Source: Natrinema zhouii
GTDB taxonomy: Archaea; Halobacteriota; Halobacteria; Halobacteriales; Natrialbaceae
Direction of reading: 5' to 3'
DNA length: 64,000 nucleotides
Assembly (NCBI RefSeq): GCF_013456555.2
Contig: NZ_CP059154.1
Location: 2,046,001 to 2,110,000, forward strand
The notes under the pieces are model-generated. The model was not told the DNA's origin. It made no database searches and was given only the letters and a program-made list of their open reading frames with translations. Every line of letters begins with the position of its first letter. The first letter of the stretch is position 1. Made by a program: the position numbers and the translations under genes. This document shows, piece after piece, positions 1 through 8,534 of this stretch.

Positions 1-291
1 GAGCGCCGCCGAAACGTCGTCGTGGGTCGAGAGCGGATTGCAGCCGGTGACGGCGACTTCGGCCCCGCCCTCCGCGAGCGTCTCGACGAGGATCGCCGTC
101 TTGGCTTCGACGTGCATCGCCATCCCGATACGCTCGCCCGCGAAGGGCTGGTTCGCGACGAACTCCTCGCGAACGTGCTCGCAGATCGGCATGTGTTGGG
201 CGGCCCAGTCCATCTTCCGGCGTCCCTCCTCGCGAGCGGACTCGAGATCGTCGAGTTGCTCACTGATCGGGGGATACTCGGTGTCGGTCAT
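1..291 (-). CDS. ahcY: Adenosylhomocysteinase, N-terminal part (runs off the window)
   Basis: The first 97 codons of S-adenosylhomocysteine hydrolase, which splits SAH into homocysteine and adenosine in the cytoplasm and so relieves product inhibition of methyltransferases. The reading begins MTDTEYPPISEQLDDLESA and continues through MDWAAQHMPICEHV, then a HVEAKTAILVETLAEGGAEV stretch and GCNPLSTHDDVSAAL, which are the conserved substrate-domain blocks of the family, including the TGCNPLSTxDDV motif. The ATG lies at 289-291. The C-terminal NAD-binding domain lies outside the window. An SAH/MTA deaminase sits two genes upstream on the same strand, so the SAM cycle is represented twice here. 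The family call is secure; the promoter is not obvious. Confidence 0.93.
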   Translation of the reverse strand, partial: MTDTEYPPISEQLDDLESAREEGRRKMDWAAQHMPICEHVREEFVANQPFAGERIGMAMHVEAKTAILVETLAEGGAEVAVTGCNPLSTHDDVSAAL

Positions 292-605
292 GGGTCGACT
301 GAGTGGGACCGTGGCCAAAACGGTACCGAACCACTCCGACAGTCAGTTTCGTGCCGTAGCTTGGTCTCGACAACAAGAGATGTCTCTCCTGGTTCGGAAC
401 GAATCGGCGAGAGTGGTGGGTGATCCGCAGTCGCTACGTGCCTGCTCGATCGGGGCAACTGCCTCGAGGGCGAGTGCCGCGATCAGGTTCCGACACCGGC
501 GACGGTTCACTGCATCTCAGTGCCGTCGTCCGGCATCGGTCGGTCAGTCCGATTGAACCGGACTATGCTTCGGCATCGGCTTCGTCGTCAACGTCGCCGC
601 TATCG
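292..605. other. Intergenic region without a supported gene
   Basis: This stretch lies between the ahcY start and the stop of the PPSHAG protein gene, both on the minus strand, so it should carry the ahcY promoter and the 3' end of the upstream transcript. Open frames crossing it are rich in Arg and Ser and lack haloarchaeal acidic composition. A weak T-rich candidate TATA element lies at about 313-323. I see no RNA gene or repeat. Confidence 0.5.
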
Positions 606-1304
606 TTATTTCGGTCCGCCCGCGTGACTCGGCGGGCCGTCGCCCTTCTTGTCGTTGCTCTCGTTGTCACTGTTGTCGCCGTCAGCGTCATTCGGTCCGC
701 CCGCGTGACTCGGCGGACCTCGTTTGTCGCCGGTCTTGTTGTCGTCATCATCGTCGTCGTCAGCCGGCGGGCCCGCGTGGCTCGGCGGACCGGCGTGGTC
801 CGGCGCGTTGCCCGGGTTGTTCGCGACGACGAAGCTCGCGACCGAGAGGCCGATCGACTCGTTGGACTCGTTTTGCTGATTCTCGACGTACCGAGAGACG
901 AGTGAACCGAAGTTCGTCGCGGACTCGTCGTCCGTCTCGTTGCCATCGTCATCGTCGGCGTCCGCGGTCAGCGTCACCGTGGTCGTCGCCGTCTGGTTGT
1001 CAGCCGTCGCAGTGATCGCGAGAGTGACGTTCTCGACGGGGTCGGGAAGCACGACTTCGCCGGCTTCGTCGGTCGTGTGCGTTCCGGTCCCGTTGTAGGA
1101 CGCGTTCTCATCAGTCGCCGCGACGTCGACGGTCGCGTTCGCGACCGCAGTGCCGTTCGACGTGACTCCGACGACGACGTCGTCACCGTCGTCGACAGTC
1201 ACCGCGAGGTCGCCGTCGGTCTCGGCTGCGACCGTCCCTACCGATGCGAACGCGGACGTAACCATAACGGCAACCAGTGCCATCGTGAGTAGTCTGTTCT
1301 TCAT
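606..1304 (-). CDS. Secreted protein with PPSHAG repeats
   Basis: 232 residues of unknown function. Residues 1-27 form a Sec-type signal peptide (MKNRLLTMALVAVMVTSAFA core, probable cleavage after VAA). Residues about 30-105 look like a beta-sandwich or Ig-like domain with many Asn-glycosylation sequons (NGT, NAT, NAS). The C-terminal third is low complexity: Asp/Asn/Lys-rich spacers separate copies of PPSHAG, preceded by a degenerate APDHAG, and the last copy ends the protein (PPSHAGGPK). The repeats are encoded by near-identical DNA. No lipobox, PGF-CTERM or transmembrane anchor is seen, so secretion or loose wall association is likely. The ATG at 1302-1304 is placed correctly for the signal peptide. 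Confidence 0.8.
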   Translation of the reverse strand: MKNRLLTMALVAVMVTSAFASVGTVAAETDGDLAVTVDDGDDVVVGVTSNGTAVANATVDVAATDENASYNGTGTHTTDEAGEVVLPDPVENVTLAITATADNQTATTTVTLTADADDDDGNETDDESATNFGSLVSRYVENQQNESNESIGLSVASFVVANNPGNAPDHAGPPSHAGPPADDDDDDDNKTGDKRGPPSHAGGPNDADGDNSDNESNDKKGDGPPSHAGGPK

Positions 1305-1454
1305 CCGTCCGTGACTTTCAGTCTTTATTAGATAAACCCGGACGGCAGTTCTCGTCGTTCTCCGATTCCGAAAGCAGTTGTAAAATCGTTTCGAGCGTTT
1401 ATCAGCCGCTGTGAGAGTTTAATTCTGAGGGCGAGTCCGCGTCGGTCCGAACGG

Positions 1455-2753
1455 CTACTCGTCGACGCGAGCCGACAGCGACTCGGCCGCCTCGAGCGCT
1501 CGCTCTCGAACCGCCGCTTCCTCGAGCGTCAGCACCTCGCGGTCGCGCATGAGCACCCGGCCGTCACAGACGGTGTGACGGACGTCGGCCGCCGCGGCCG
1601 CGTACGCGAGGTGGCTCACCATGTCGTGTGGTGGCGTCAGATGCGGTTTTTCGAGGTCGATCACCGCGAAATCGGCCGGCGCACCCTCCTCGAGTCGGCC
1701 GGAGTCGAGGCCGATCGCGTTGGCGTTCCCGCGAGTCATCGCGTCGACGACCGCTTCGGCGGGCACCGCGCTGGCGTCGTCGGCGGCGAGTTTGCCCAGC
1801 ATGGCCGCGTCGCGGGCCTCGTCGAGCATCGAGAGGTCGTTGTTCGAGGCCGCGCCGTCCGTGCCGAGTCCGACGGTGACGCCGGCCTCGAGCATCCGCT
1901 GGACGGGAGCCATCCCGCTCGCCAGTTTCATGTTCGAGGCCGGACAGTGGATCACGCCGGTGCCGGCCTCGGCGAGCAGTTCGATCTCCCGGTCGTCGAC
2001 GTGGACGGCGTGCGCGACGAAGTCCTCGGGCTCGAGGAGTCCGTGCTCGGCGGCGTACTCGAGCGGGCGCTGGCCGTGTTCCTCGACGATCGGCGCGACC
2101 TCGTCCGTGGTCTCGTTGGCGTGGTAGTGGATCGGCACGCCCGCGTTCCGCGCTTCGGGGACGAACTCCTCGAGGTACTCGCTCCCGACGGTCGTCAGCG
2201 AGTGGGGCATGAAGGCCGTCGAAATCCGCCCGTCGGCCGCGCCGTCGTACTCGCGGGCGATCTCGAGACTCGTTCGCGCGTCGTCGCGCGCGGCCTCGCC
2301 GTCCTTGCCGACGGTGACGATTCCGTGACCGAGGCGGGCCCGGAGCCCTGCGTCCTCGACCGCGGCAGCGACCTCGGGGACGTGGAAGTACATGTCCGCG
2401 AAGGCGGTGGTTCCGGATTTGATCAGCTCGAGCAGGCCGAGTTCGGAACCGACGCGAACGTCGTCGGGCGTCAGCTCTCCCTCGGCGGGCCAGATGTCCT
2501 CCTGGAGCCACGCCTCGAGGGGCTTGTCGTCGGCGTACCCCCGCAGAAGCGACATGGCGACGTGGCAGTGGCCGTTGACGAATCCCGGCGTCACGAGCGA
2601 GTCCGCGGCGTCGAGCGTTTCGTCGGCGTCGCCCGCGAGATCGGGACCGACCTCGAGGATCTCGCCGCGTTCCTGATCGACCAGTACGTCGGCAGTCGCC
2701 ACCGTCAGATCGGGACGGAGAACCTGCCCGTCGATAATCGCAAGCGTCGTCAT
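1455..2753 (-). CDS. mtaD: SAH / 5'-methylthioadenosine (or 5'-deoxyadenosine) deaminase, amidohydrolase family
   Basis: 432-residue metal-dependent amidohydrolase of the MtaD/DadD type, which deaminates SAH, MTA or 5'-deoxyadenosine to the inosine analogue. The metal motif VTPGFVNGHCHVAMS places His62 and His64. Further conserved blocks are the VPIHYHANETTDEV histidines, the HAVHVDD block and the metal aspartate in GLGTDGAASNNDLSM. A short beta domain at both ends (start MTTLAIIDGQVLRPD; end VCDGRVLMRDREVLTLEE) is typical of the superfamily. The ATG is at 2751-2753. Linkage to ahcY supports a role in SAH/MTA salvage. Substrate preference cannot be read from the sequence. Confidence 0.88.
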   Translation of the reverse strand: MTTLAIIDGQVLRPDLTVATADVLVDQERGEILEVGPDLAGDADETLDAADSLVTPGFVNGHCHVAMSLLRGYADDKPLEAWLQEDIWPAEGELTPDDVRVGSELGLLELIKSGTTAFADMYFHVPEVAAAVEDAGLRARLGHGIVTVGKDGEAARDDARTSLEIAREYDGAADGRISTAFMPHSLTTVGSEYLEEFVPEARNAGVPIHYHANETTDEVAPIVEEHGQRPLEYAAEHGLLEPEDFVAHAVHVDDREIELLAEAGTGVIHCPASNMKLASGMAPVQRMLEAGVTVGLGTDGAASNNDLSMLDEARDAAMLGKLAADDASAVPAEAVVDAMTRGNANAIGLDSGRLEEGAPADFAVIDLEKPHLTPPHDMVSHLAYAAAAADVRHTVCDGRVLMRDREVLTLEEAAVRERALEAAESLSARVDE

Positions 2754-2847
2754 TGGTGCAGGATTCTCGTCGGGCGGCCTTAGCCTGTCGATGGCCGGCC
2801 GCGAGACGAGCCGCGGGCTTTATGGGTTATTTCGGAAATGTAAGACT

Positions 2848-3495
2848 ATGAACGAACGAACCCGGCGCGAGCACGACCGCTCCGACGGCGGCTATCCACC
2901 GCGCGCCGCGCTCGCGGACGCGTGGGACGAGCACAGCCGCTACGTCGGCTTCGCCACCGGCCTGTTCGCGTTCGGGATCCTCGTCGGCATCGCGCTGATG
3001 GTCGCCGGCTACAACCTGCTCGAGATCATCGAAGAGTTGGTCGGGGAGCCGCTCTTCCCGGATATCGGCGGGCAGAGCAGAACCGAACTAGCGCGCTTCC
3101 TGCTCGTGAACAACACGCGGGCGTTCCTGCTATCGATCCTCGGCGTGCTTACGCTCGGCCTCCTGACCGTCTGGGCGATGGTGTTTAACGGAATTATCGT
3201 CGGGAATCTCGGCGCGGTCGTCGCCAGCAACGTCGGAATCGGCTACATCCTCGTCGGCCTGCTTCCGCACGGGGTCTTCGAACTCCCCGCGCTCTTCATC
3301 GCCGCTGGCGTCGGCTTTCGACTGCTGTACCGGGTCGGCCAGCGGCTTCGCGGGTCGCGAAACGCGATCCTCACGAGACGCTACCTCTACCGGACCGGTC
3401 TCCTCGTCCTCGTCGGCTGGCTGTTACTCGTCGTCGCCGCCATTATCGAGGCCTTCGTCACTCCCGCATTGCTCGAGGCGCTGTTCGCTGCCTGA
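2848..3495 (+). CDS. SpoIIM/DUF95-family integral membrane protein
   Basis: 215-residue membrane protein. After a charged N-terminus (MNERTRREHDRSDGGYPP) there are about five hydrophobic segments, including GLFAFGILVGIALMVAGY, the ILGVLTLGLLTVWAMVFNG segment and a VGLLPHGVFELPALFIAAG loop. The NxxxG and LPHGxxELPA motifs are hallmarks of the stage II sporulation protein M family, which in archaea has no link to sporulation and no settled function. The ATG at 2848 is preferred over an upstream in-frame start at 2791 because the TATA-like CTTTATGG at 2817-2824 lies about 27 bases upstream of it, giving a leaderless mRNA. Confidence 0.85.
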   Translation: MNERTRREHDRSDGGYPPRAALADAWDEHSRYVGFATGLFAFGILVGIALMVAGYNLLEIIEELVGEPLFPDIGGQSRTELARFLLVNNTRAFLLSILGVLTLGLLTVWAMVFNGIIVGNLGAVVASNVGIGYILVGLLPHGVFELPALFIAAGVGFRLLYRVGQRLRGSRNAILTRRYLYRTGLLVLVGWLLLVVAAIIEAFVTPALLEALFAA

Positions 3496-3628
3496 CTCGA
3501 GGGATGGGAGCAACAGTCTCACTGGATCGGTATCGAACCACTCTTCACCCAGTTTTGGAGCGTCTGAACGGTTGTGAACGGATCGAATCGTCGACTCCCT
3601 TTTACCGGATGGCTGACTGTCACTGCGT

Positions 3629-4456
3629 ATGAACAGACAAGCGGTCCAACTGATACTCGTTGCAGCCCTCGTCGCCATCGCCGGCTGTGCCGGTGGGATG
3701 GGCGGGGATCTGGGGAACGATTCACCGACCGACGACTCGTCCACGACGGACTCGAGCGACGGCGGGATGGGGACGGCCGCGTTCTACGTCAGCGACGACC
3801 CGAGCGTGATCGACGATTTCCGACACCTCAACGTGACGATTACGAAGGTCGGGTTCAAGAGAACCGGCAATCTGAGTGACGGCGACTCGAACGAGACCGA
3901 CAGTAGCGGGAACGAAACTGACGGGGACGACGAGAACGAGTCCGGCGATGGCAGCGAACCGGTGAACGAAACAGACACAGAAGCAGACAAGGACACCGAG
4001 GCGGACGACGGCGCGTCCGATGAACACTGGGTCGAGTACGATGTCGACAATCAGACGGTCGACCTCACCGAACTAAAAGGGGCAAACGCGTCCCTGGTCG
4101 ACGAGTTCGAGCTTCCGGCCGGTGACTACGAGAAGGTCTTCATCTACGTCAGCGACACCGAGGGTATCCTGACCGACGGGAGCGAGACGAAGGTGAAACT
4201 GCCGAGTAACAAGCTCCATATCAACTCGAAGTTCACCGTCGGCGACGGCGATCGGGTCGACTTCGTCTACGACATCGCACCCCACAAGGCCGGGAAGAGC
4301 GGGAAGTACATCCTCAAGCCGGTGATCAGTCAGAGCGGCACCGGTGACGATATCGAAATTCGCGACGTCGACAGGGACAAAGACGACGGCGAGCAGAAGA
4401 ACGGGAACGACGACAAACGACACGGCGACGGCGAGAACCGAGCGAAAGGAAAGTAG
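3629..4456 (+). CDS. DUF4382 lipoprotein
   Basis: 275-residue lipoprotein with the N-terminus MNRQAVQLILVAALVAIAGC; the AGC lipobox predicts lipidation and surface anchoring. After a Ser/Thr/Asp linker, residues about 45-75 (AAFYVSDDPSVIDDFRHLNV and the following VGFKR) start a DUF4382 domain, interrupted by a long Asp/Glu/Asn-rich insertion (about residues 82-128). The domain resumes with VDLTELKGANASLVDEFELP and the YEKVFIYVSDTEG stretch. The C-terminus is a charged Asp/Lys/Asn tail. Function is unknown. A TATA-like TTTTACC near 3599-3605 lies 27 bases upstream of the ATG, supporting this start. Confidence 0.85.
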   Translation: MNRQAVQLILVAALVAIAGCAGGMGGDLGNDSPTDDSSTTDSSDGGMGTAAFYVSDDPSVIDDFRHLNVTITKVGFKRTGNLSDGDSNETDSSGNETDGDDENESGDGSEPVNETDTEADKDTEADDGASDEHWVEYDVDNQTVDLTELKGANASLVDEFELPAGDYEKVFIYVSDTEGILTDGSETKVKLPSNKLHINSKFTVGDGDRVDFVYDIAPHKAGKSGKYILKPVISQSGTGDDIEIRDVDRDKDDGEQKNGNDDKRHGDGENRAKGK

Positions 4457-4563
4457 CCGGCCGACCGAGGCGGTCGATCTCGTTTTCGAAACGGCACGAG
4501 AGGTGATTCGAGCGTTCTCGCTCGAGTGATCCACCGATCACCGCGAAACCCGGCTCCGTCCGA

Positions 4564-7161
4564 TCAACGGCGAAGCCGCCCGAACAGCTCGTAGTCGTGA
4601 TCCGGCGTGTATCGACGGAAGAGCAGGCTGTTCGAGAGGACCGACACCGAGGACAGCGCCATCGCGCCGGCCGCGAGCACGGGCTGGAGCAGGCCGAGCG
4701 AGGCCAACGGGATCATCGCCGTGTTGTAGCCCAGTGCCCAGACGAGGTTCTGCTTGATCTTCGCCAGCGTGGCCTCCGAGATGCGGATCACCTTCACCAC
4801 GTCGAGCGGGTCGTCGCGCATCAGCGTCACATCCGCGGCCTCGATGGCCACGTCCGTCCCCGAACCGATCGCCGTGCCGACGTATGCGACCGCGAGCGCT
4901 GGCGCGTCGTTGACGCCGTCACCGACCATCATCGCCTTGCGACCCGTCGACTGGATTTCCTCGAGCGCGTCGGCCTTGTCCTCGGGGAGGACTCCCGCGC
5001 GAACGTTGTCGGGGTCGATCCCGACGCGCTCGGCGACGGCGCGGGCCGTTCGCTCGTTGTCGCCGGTGATCATCATGACATCGAGACCGCGCTCCTGCAG
5101 CGCGGCGACCGCCTCGGCCGAGCTCTCCTTGACGGTGTCGGCGTCCGCGACGACGCCGACGGCCTCGCCGTCGACCGTGACCAGCATCGCGGTCTTGCCC
5201 TCGCGCTCGAGGCGCTCCATCGCCGATTCGGCGAGCGACGGATCGACGTCGTTGGCCTCGAGCAGCCGCCGGTTGCCGACCAGCACCTCGCGGTCGTCGA
5301 CGGTCGCCCGGACGCCCTGTCCCGGAACGTTCTCGAACGAGTCGGGATCGGATAGCTCGAGGCCGCGCTCCTCGGCCCCCTCGACGATGGCCTGCGCGAG
5401 CGGGTGTTCGCTGTCGCGCTCGGCGCTGGCGGCGAGTCGGAGCACCGCGTCCTGATCGAGTCTCGTTCGAGCAGCCACCGCTCCTCCATCGGCCGCGGCG
5501 TCGCCACCGTCGGCGGCCGCTCGGTTGCCCTCGTCCTCGAGCGCGACCACGTCGGTCAGCGTCATCTCGCCGGTCGTCAGGGTTCCGGTCTTGTCGAAGA
5601 CGACGGTGTCGACGTCCTTCGCGCGCTCGAGGATATCGCCGCCCTTGAACAGGACGCCGTTTTTCGCGCCGAGCGTGGAGCCGACCATCGTCGCCGCGGG
5701 GGTCGCCAGCCCGAGCGCGCAGGGACAAGCGATCAGCACCGAGGAGGCGAAGACGACGATTGCGAACTCGAACGCCGAGAGCGCGGCCGGGCCGCCGCCG
5801 ACCAGTCCCCAGAGCGGCAGCGCGCTCACGACGCTGGAGAGGGTCTCGGGGAAGAGGAACCAGACGAGCCCCCAGAACGTCGCGTTGATGATGACCGCGG
5901 GGACGAAGTACGCCGAGATGCGATCGGCGAGGTTCTGGATTTCGGGCTGTCGCGACTGTGCCTCTTTGACAGTCTGGACGATCCCCTGCAAAGCCGTGTC
6001 CTCGCCGACTTTCGTTGCTTCGACGGTCAGCACCCCGTTCTCGTTGATCGTCGAACCGATCACCTCGTCGCCCGACTCCTTCTCGACGGGGATCGACTCG
6101 CCGGTCACCATCGACTCGTCGACTGCGGACTGGCCGTCGACGACGACGCCGTCGGTTGGCACCTTCTCGCCCGGTCGGACTTTCATTCGGTCGCCGACCT
6201 CAACGTCCTCGAGCGGCACTTCCTCCTCGTTGCCCTCGTCGTCGACCAGCGTGGCCGTCTCGGCCTCCATCTCGAGGAGTTTCCGCAGGGCGTCGCCGGC
6301 CTGGCCCTTCGAGCGGGCCTCGAGGTAGTTGCCCAGCGTGATAAACACGAGGATCAACGCGGCGGTGTCGAAGTACATGCTACCGGCCAGCAGGCCGAGC
6401 AGGACGACGAGGCTGTAGACGTACGCCGTCGACGAGCCCAGCGCGATCAGCACGTCCATGTTGGCGCGCCGATTCTTCACGAGCGCGTTGTAGGAGTTGA
6501 CGTAGAACGGGCGGCCCAGGACGAGCTGGACCGGCGTCGCGAGCAGGAACTCCACCCAGCCAAAGTCGATGCCGAAGACGGTTTCCGGCACGAGCGTCCC
6601 GCCGAGCAGGAACTTGTCGGCGAGGAAGAGCAGGAACGGGGCCGAGAGAACGGCACCGAAGATCGTCAGCCGGCGCTGTTTCCGCAGCTCCGCCTGCCGA
6701 GCCGCGTCGCGGCGCTTCTGGTCCGATTCGTCACCCGCCTCGTCGCGGACGGGCGTGTAGCCGGCCGTCTCGATCGCGTCGTAGAGGGCCGCGAGCGAGA
6801 CGTCGTCCGGATTGTACTCGACAGTCGTCTCGTCGGTCGCGTAGTTGACGTCCGCGTCGATGACGCCGGGAACGTCCTCGAGCGCCGACTCGTTCGTCTC
6901 GGCGCAGTTCGCACAGGACATGTCCGTGATCCCGATCGACCGACTCGCGCGCTCGGCGCTGTAGCCGGCCGCCTCGATCGCCTCGTAGATTTCGGCGAGC
7001 GATACTACTTCGGAGTCGTACTCGACGGTCCCGTCGTCGGTCGCGTAGTTGGCGTTCGCCACGCTCACGCCGTCGAGGGACTCCAGGGCATCGCCGATCG
7101 TCTGCGAACAGTTCGCACAGCTCATGCCCCGGATGTCCAAGTGTGCGGTCCGGGTACTCAT
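4564..7161 (-). CDS. copA: Copper-exporting P1B-type ATPase with two N-terminal HMA domains
   Basis: 865-residue heavy-metal P-type ATPase that couples ATP hydrolysis to Cu(I) export across the cell membrane. Two heavy-metal-associated domains carry MSCANC at residues 13-18 and 81-86. The catalytic core shows TGES at 353-356, the CPC transmembrane metal site at 479-481, the phosphorylation motif DKTGT at 523-527 and the hinge motif [11 protein letters not shown] together with two CxxC domains points to Cu(I)/Ag(I) rather than Zn/Cd. The next gene upstream is a TRASH-domain regulator on the same strand, and the promoter shares a 10-base motif with the copper chaperone promoter. An Ala/Asp-rich insertion between DKTGT and the HP motif is lineage-specific. 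Confidence 0.95.
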   Translation of the reverse strand: MSTRTAHLDIRGMSCANCSQTIGDALESLDGVSVANANYATDDGTVEYDSEVVSLAEIYEAIEAAGYSAERASRSIGITDMSCANCAETNESALEDVPGVIDADVNYATDETTVEYNPDDVSLAALYDAIETAGYTPVRDEAGDESDQKRRDAARQAELRKQRRLTIFGAVLSAPFLLFLADKFLLGGTLVPETVFGIDFGWVEFLLATPVQLVLGRPFYVNSYNALVKNRRANMDVLIALGSSTAYVYSLVVLLGLLAGSMYFDTAALILVFITLGNYLEARSKGQAGDALRKLLEMEAETATLVDDEGNEEEVPLEDVEVGDRMKVRPGEKVPTDGVVVDGQSAVDESMVTGESIPVEKESGDEVIGSTINENGVLTVEATKVGEDTALQGIVQTVKEAQSRQPEIQNLADRISAYFVPAVIINATFWGLVWFLFPETLSSVVSALPLWGLVGGGPAALSAFEFAIVVFASSVLIACPCALGLATPAATMVGSTLGAKNGVLFKGGDILERAKDVDTVVFDKTGTLTTGEMTLTDVVALEDEGNRAAADGGDAAADGGAVAARTRLDQDAVLRLAASAERDSEHPLAQAIVEGAEERGLELSDPDSFENVPGQGVRATVDDREVLVGNRRLLEANDVDPSLAESAMERLEREGKTAMLVTVDGEAVGVVADADTVKESSAEAVAALQERGLDVMMITGDNERTARAVAERVGIDPDNVRAGVLPEDKADALEEIQSTGRKAMMVGDGVNDAPALAVAYVGTAIGSGTDVAIEAADVTLMRDDPLDVVKVIRISEATLAKIKQNLVWALGYNTAMIPLASLGLLQPVLAAGAMALSSVSVLSNSLLFRRYTPDHDYELFGRLRR

Positions 7162-7190
7162 TGAGAACTAGTAGGGGACCCGACCTTACC

Positions 7191-7215
7191 CCCTTTACTG
7201 GTTACAATCCGAAGT
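7191..7215 (-). promoter_or_regulatory. copA promoter with candidate metal-responsive half-site
   Basis: AATCCGAAGT (7206-7215 on the plus strand; ACTTCGGATT in the direction of copA) lies just upstream of a weak TATA-like element at about 7191-7197, which is 30 bases before the copA ATG. The same 10-mer occurs at 7887-7896, inside an imperfect palindrome in the copR-copZ intergenic region. Its recurrence at two copper promoters makes it a candidate site for the neighbouring Lrp/TRASH regulator. Confidence 0.5.
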
Positions 7216-7245
7216 TCGACGCGCCCGTTTCTTTGCGATCGAAAG

Positions 7246-7836
7246 TCAGATCCCCTCCTCGAGCCGGTCGTATCGCCCTTCGAACCGGCTCGAGCAGGAG
7301 GGACAGCAGAAGTGGTACACCTCGCCGTCGATGCGGGTCGACTCGCCCTCGCTGTCGACGGTGTTACCGCACTCCGCGCAGGTGAGCGCGAACGCCGTCC
7401 CCTCGAGCGAGGGCGTCCACTCGGCGTCGTCGATCAGCGTCACCGCGTAGTCGACCCCGTCGGCATCGGGGAGGAGTCCGTCGAGCCACTCGCGGACCCG
7501 CCGGACTTGAGCGCGAGCGTAGAACCAGAGCTCGCCGTCGGCGGTGACGAACACGTACTCGACGGCGTCTGCGTCCGCGATTGTCGATTTGCAGTCGTCG
7601 ACGTCGGCCGCGGGAACGGTCGCCTGTACGAACACCGGGATTCCGGCTCTGAGTTGTGACTGATCCACGTCGACGGTGAAGCGCTCGATGACGCCTGCCT
7701 CCTCGAGTCGCTCGACGCGGTCCGAGACGGCCGGCCCGGAGAGGTCCACCGCCGCGGCGATTTCGCTGTACGGCCGGCGCGCGTCTTCGCCCAGTAGCCG
7801 CAGGATCTCCATATCGGTCTCGTCGAGGTCGCGCAT
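7246..7836 (-). CDS. copR: Lrp/AsnC-type regulator with C-terminal TRASH metal-sensing domain
   Basis: 196 residues. Residues 1-60 form a winged helix (DETDMEILRLLGEDARRPYS, then AVDLSGPAVSDRVERLEEAG) typical of AsnC/Lrp DNA-binding domains. The middle is a small alpha/beta sensor-like domain (about 61-145). The C-terminus carries a TRASH zinc-finger-like domain with Cys pairs in CAECGN and FCCPSCSSRFEGRYD, the kind of site that senses copper or other metals. Homologues in haloarchaea are known to control the P-type copper ATPase. It lies directly upstream of copA and divergently from a copper chaperone. The symbol follows function by context, not a proven orthology. Confidence 0.85.
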   Translation of the reverse strand: MRDLDETDMEILRLLGEDARRPYSEIAAAVDLSGPAVSDRVERLEEAGVIERFTVDVDQSQLRAGIPVFVQATVPAADVDDCKSTIADADAVEYVFVTADGELWFYARAQVRRVREWLDGLLPDADGVDYAVTLIDDAEWTPSLEGTAFALTCAECGNTVDSEGESTRIDGEVYHFCCPSCSSRFEGRYDRLEEGI

Positions 7837-7878
7837 ACCACACTATTTGATCGGGATGGCAAAGAGAATGGCGACTGG

Positions 7879-7901
7879 TACTTTGGAATCCGAAGTATAT
7901 A
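7879..7901 (+). promoter_or_regulatory. Imperfect palindrome and TATA box in the copR-copZ divergent region
   Basis: TACTTTGGA-A-TCCGAAGTA (7879-7897) is an inverted repeat with 8 of 9 arm positions matching. It overlaps the start of a TATA-like TATATA (7896-7901) on the plus strand. The right arm contains the AATCCGAAGT 10-mer that also occurs upstream of copA. The position fits an operator controlling the chaperone gene at 7964 and perhaps autoregulation of copR. Confidence 0.5.
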
Positions 7902-7963
7902 TCGCCGCTACGCTCACGTCGAAAGTAGCAACGCACAAAGAGCGGCCACTCATATGGTCTCGT

Positions 7964-8161
7964 ATGAGTCAGACCATTACCGTCGAAGGAATGTCCTGTG
8001 AACACTGCGAGCAAACCGTCGAAGACGCGCTCGAGGGCGTACAGGGCGTGAATTCCGTGGACGTCGACCGCGAGGCAGAGCGGGCGACGGTCGAGGGTGA
8101 TGCGGAAACCGCCGATCTCGTCGAAGCGGTCGACGAGGCGGGATACGAGGCCAGCGCGTAA
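7964..8161 (+). CDS. copZ: Heavy-metal-associated (HMA) copper chaperone
   Basis: 65-residue single HMA domain (MSQTITVEGMSCEHCEQTVE). MSCEHC gives the Cys pair that binds Cu(I), followed by the usual beta-alpha-beta fold sequence (GVNSVDVDREAERATVEGD, then VEAVDEAGYEA). Proteins of this size shuttle Cu(I) to CopA-type ATPases in the cytoplasm. It is divergent from copR and lies between copA/copR and the copB-like gene. The ATG at 7964 is chosen over upstream in-frame codons because the domain starts immediately and family members are 60-70 residues long. Confidence 0.92.
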   Translation: MSQTITVEGMSCEHCEQTVEDALEGVQGVNSVDVDREAERATVEGDAETADLVEAVDEAGYEASA

Positions 8162-8182
8162 CTGCGCGAGCCGACTGCAGCG

Positions 8183-8440
8183 CTACTGACGCCGCTCTTC
8201 TAATCGCGTTCCGTCTCGAGGACAGTAGTCGTATCCGCGATTCCGCGCCCGGAACCCGCAGGAGGGGCACGCTCGAACCGGTTCCCCGGACGCGTCTCGG
8301 CTCGAGCCGCGGAACAGAAACGGGACGAACGGAATGAGCAGGAAGAACACGAACGTGTTGAAGCGCCACCAGAGGACGGCACTCACGAGCAGGCTGACCA
8401 GCAGCCCCACCACTGCCGTCGCGGTCCGTGAACTGGGCAT
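8183..8440 (-). CDS. Small membrane protein with C-terminal zinc ribbon
   Basis: 85 residues. One long or two short hydrophobic helices occupy residues 6-43 (VVGLLVSLLVSAVLWW and FNTFVFFLLIPFVPFLF). A four-cysteine zinc-ribbon-like site follows (CPSCGF at about 62-67 and YCPRDGTRLE near the end; only three Cys are evident, with His/Asp a possible fourth ligand). Many haloarchaeal proteins combine a membrane anchor with a C-terminal ribbon and have no known function. It lies tail-to-tail with copZ and upstream of the CopB-like gene on the same strand, so it may belong to the copper locus, but this is context only. Confidence 0.75.
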   Translation of the reverse strand: MPSSRTATAVVGLLVSLLVSAVLWWRFNTFVFFLLIPFVPFLFRGSSRDASGEPVRACPSCGFRARNRGYDYCPRDGTRLEERRQ

Positions 8441-8534
8441 ACGGGATGGGACGTTTCCGACGACGAAAAGGAACGGGAGAGTCGAGCACCGGATTCGTGA
8501 CCAACGGGTTCGTACCGATCGATGAATTCGCGAG

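Noticed and set aside
5404..7164. Long plus-strand open frame antisense to copA (similar mirrors at 8760-10937, 35181-37301 and 47785-50367)
   Set aside because: They mirror real genes with strong matches on the other strand and are rich in Arg, Val and Asp with no recognisable domain; high GC makes long antisense frames common.
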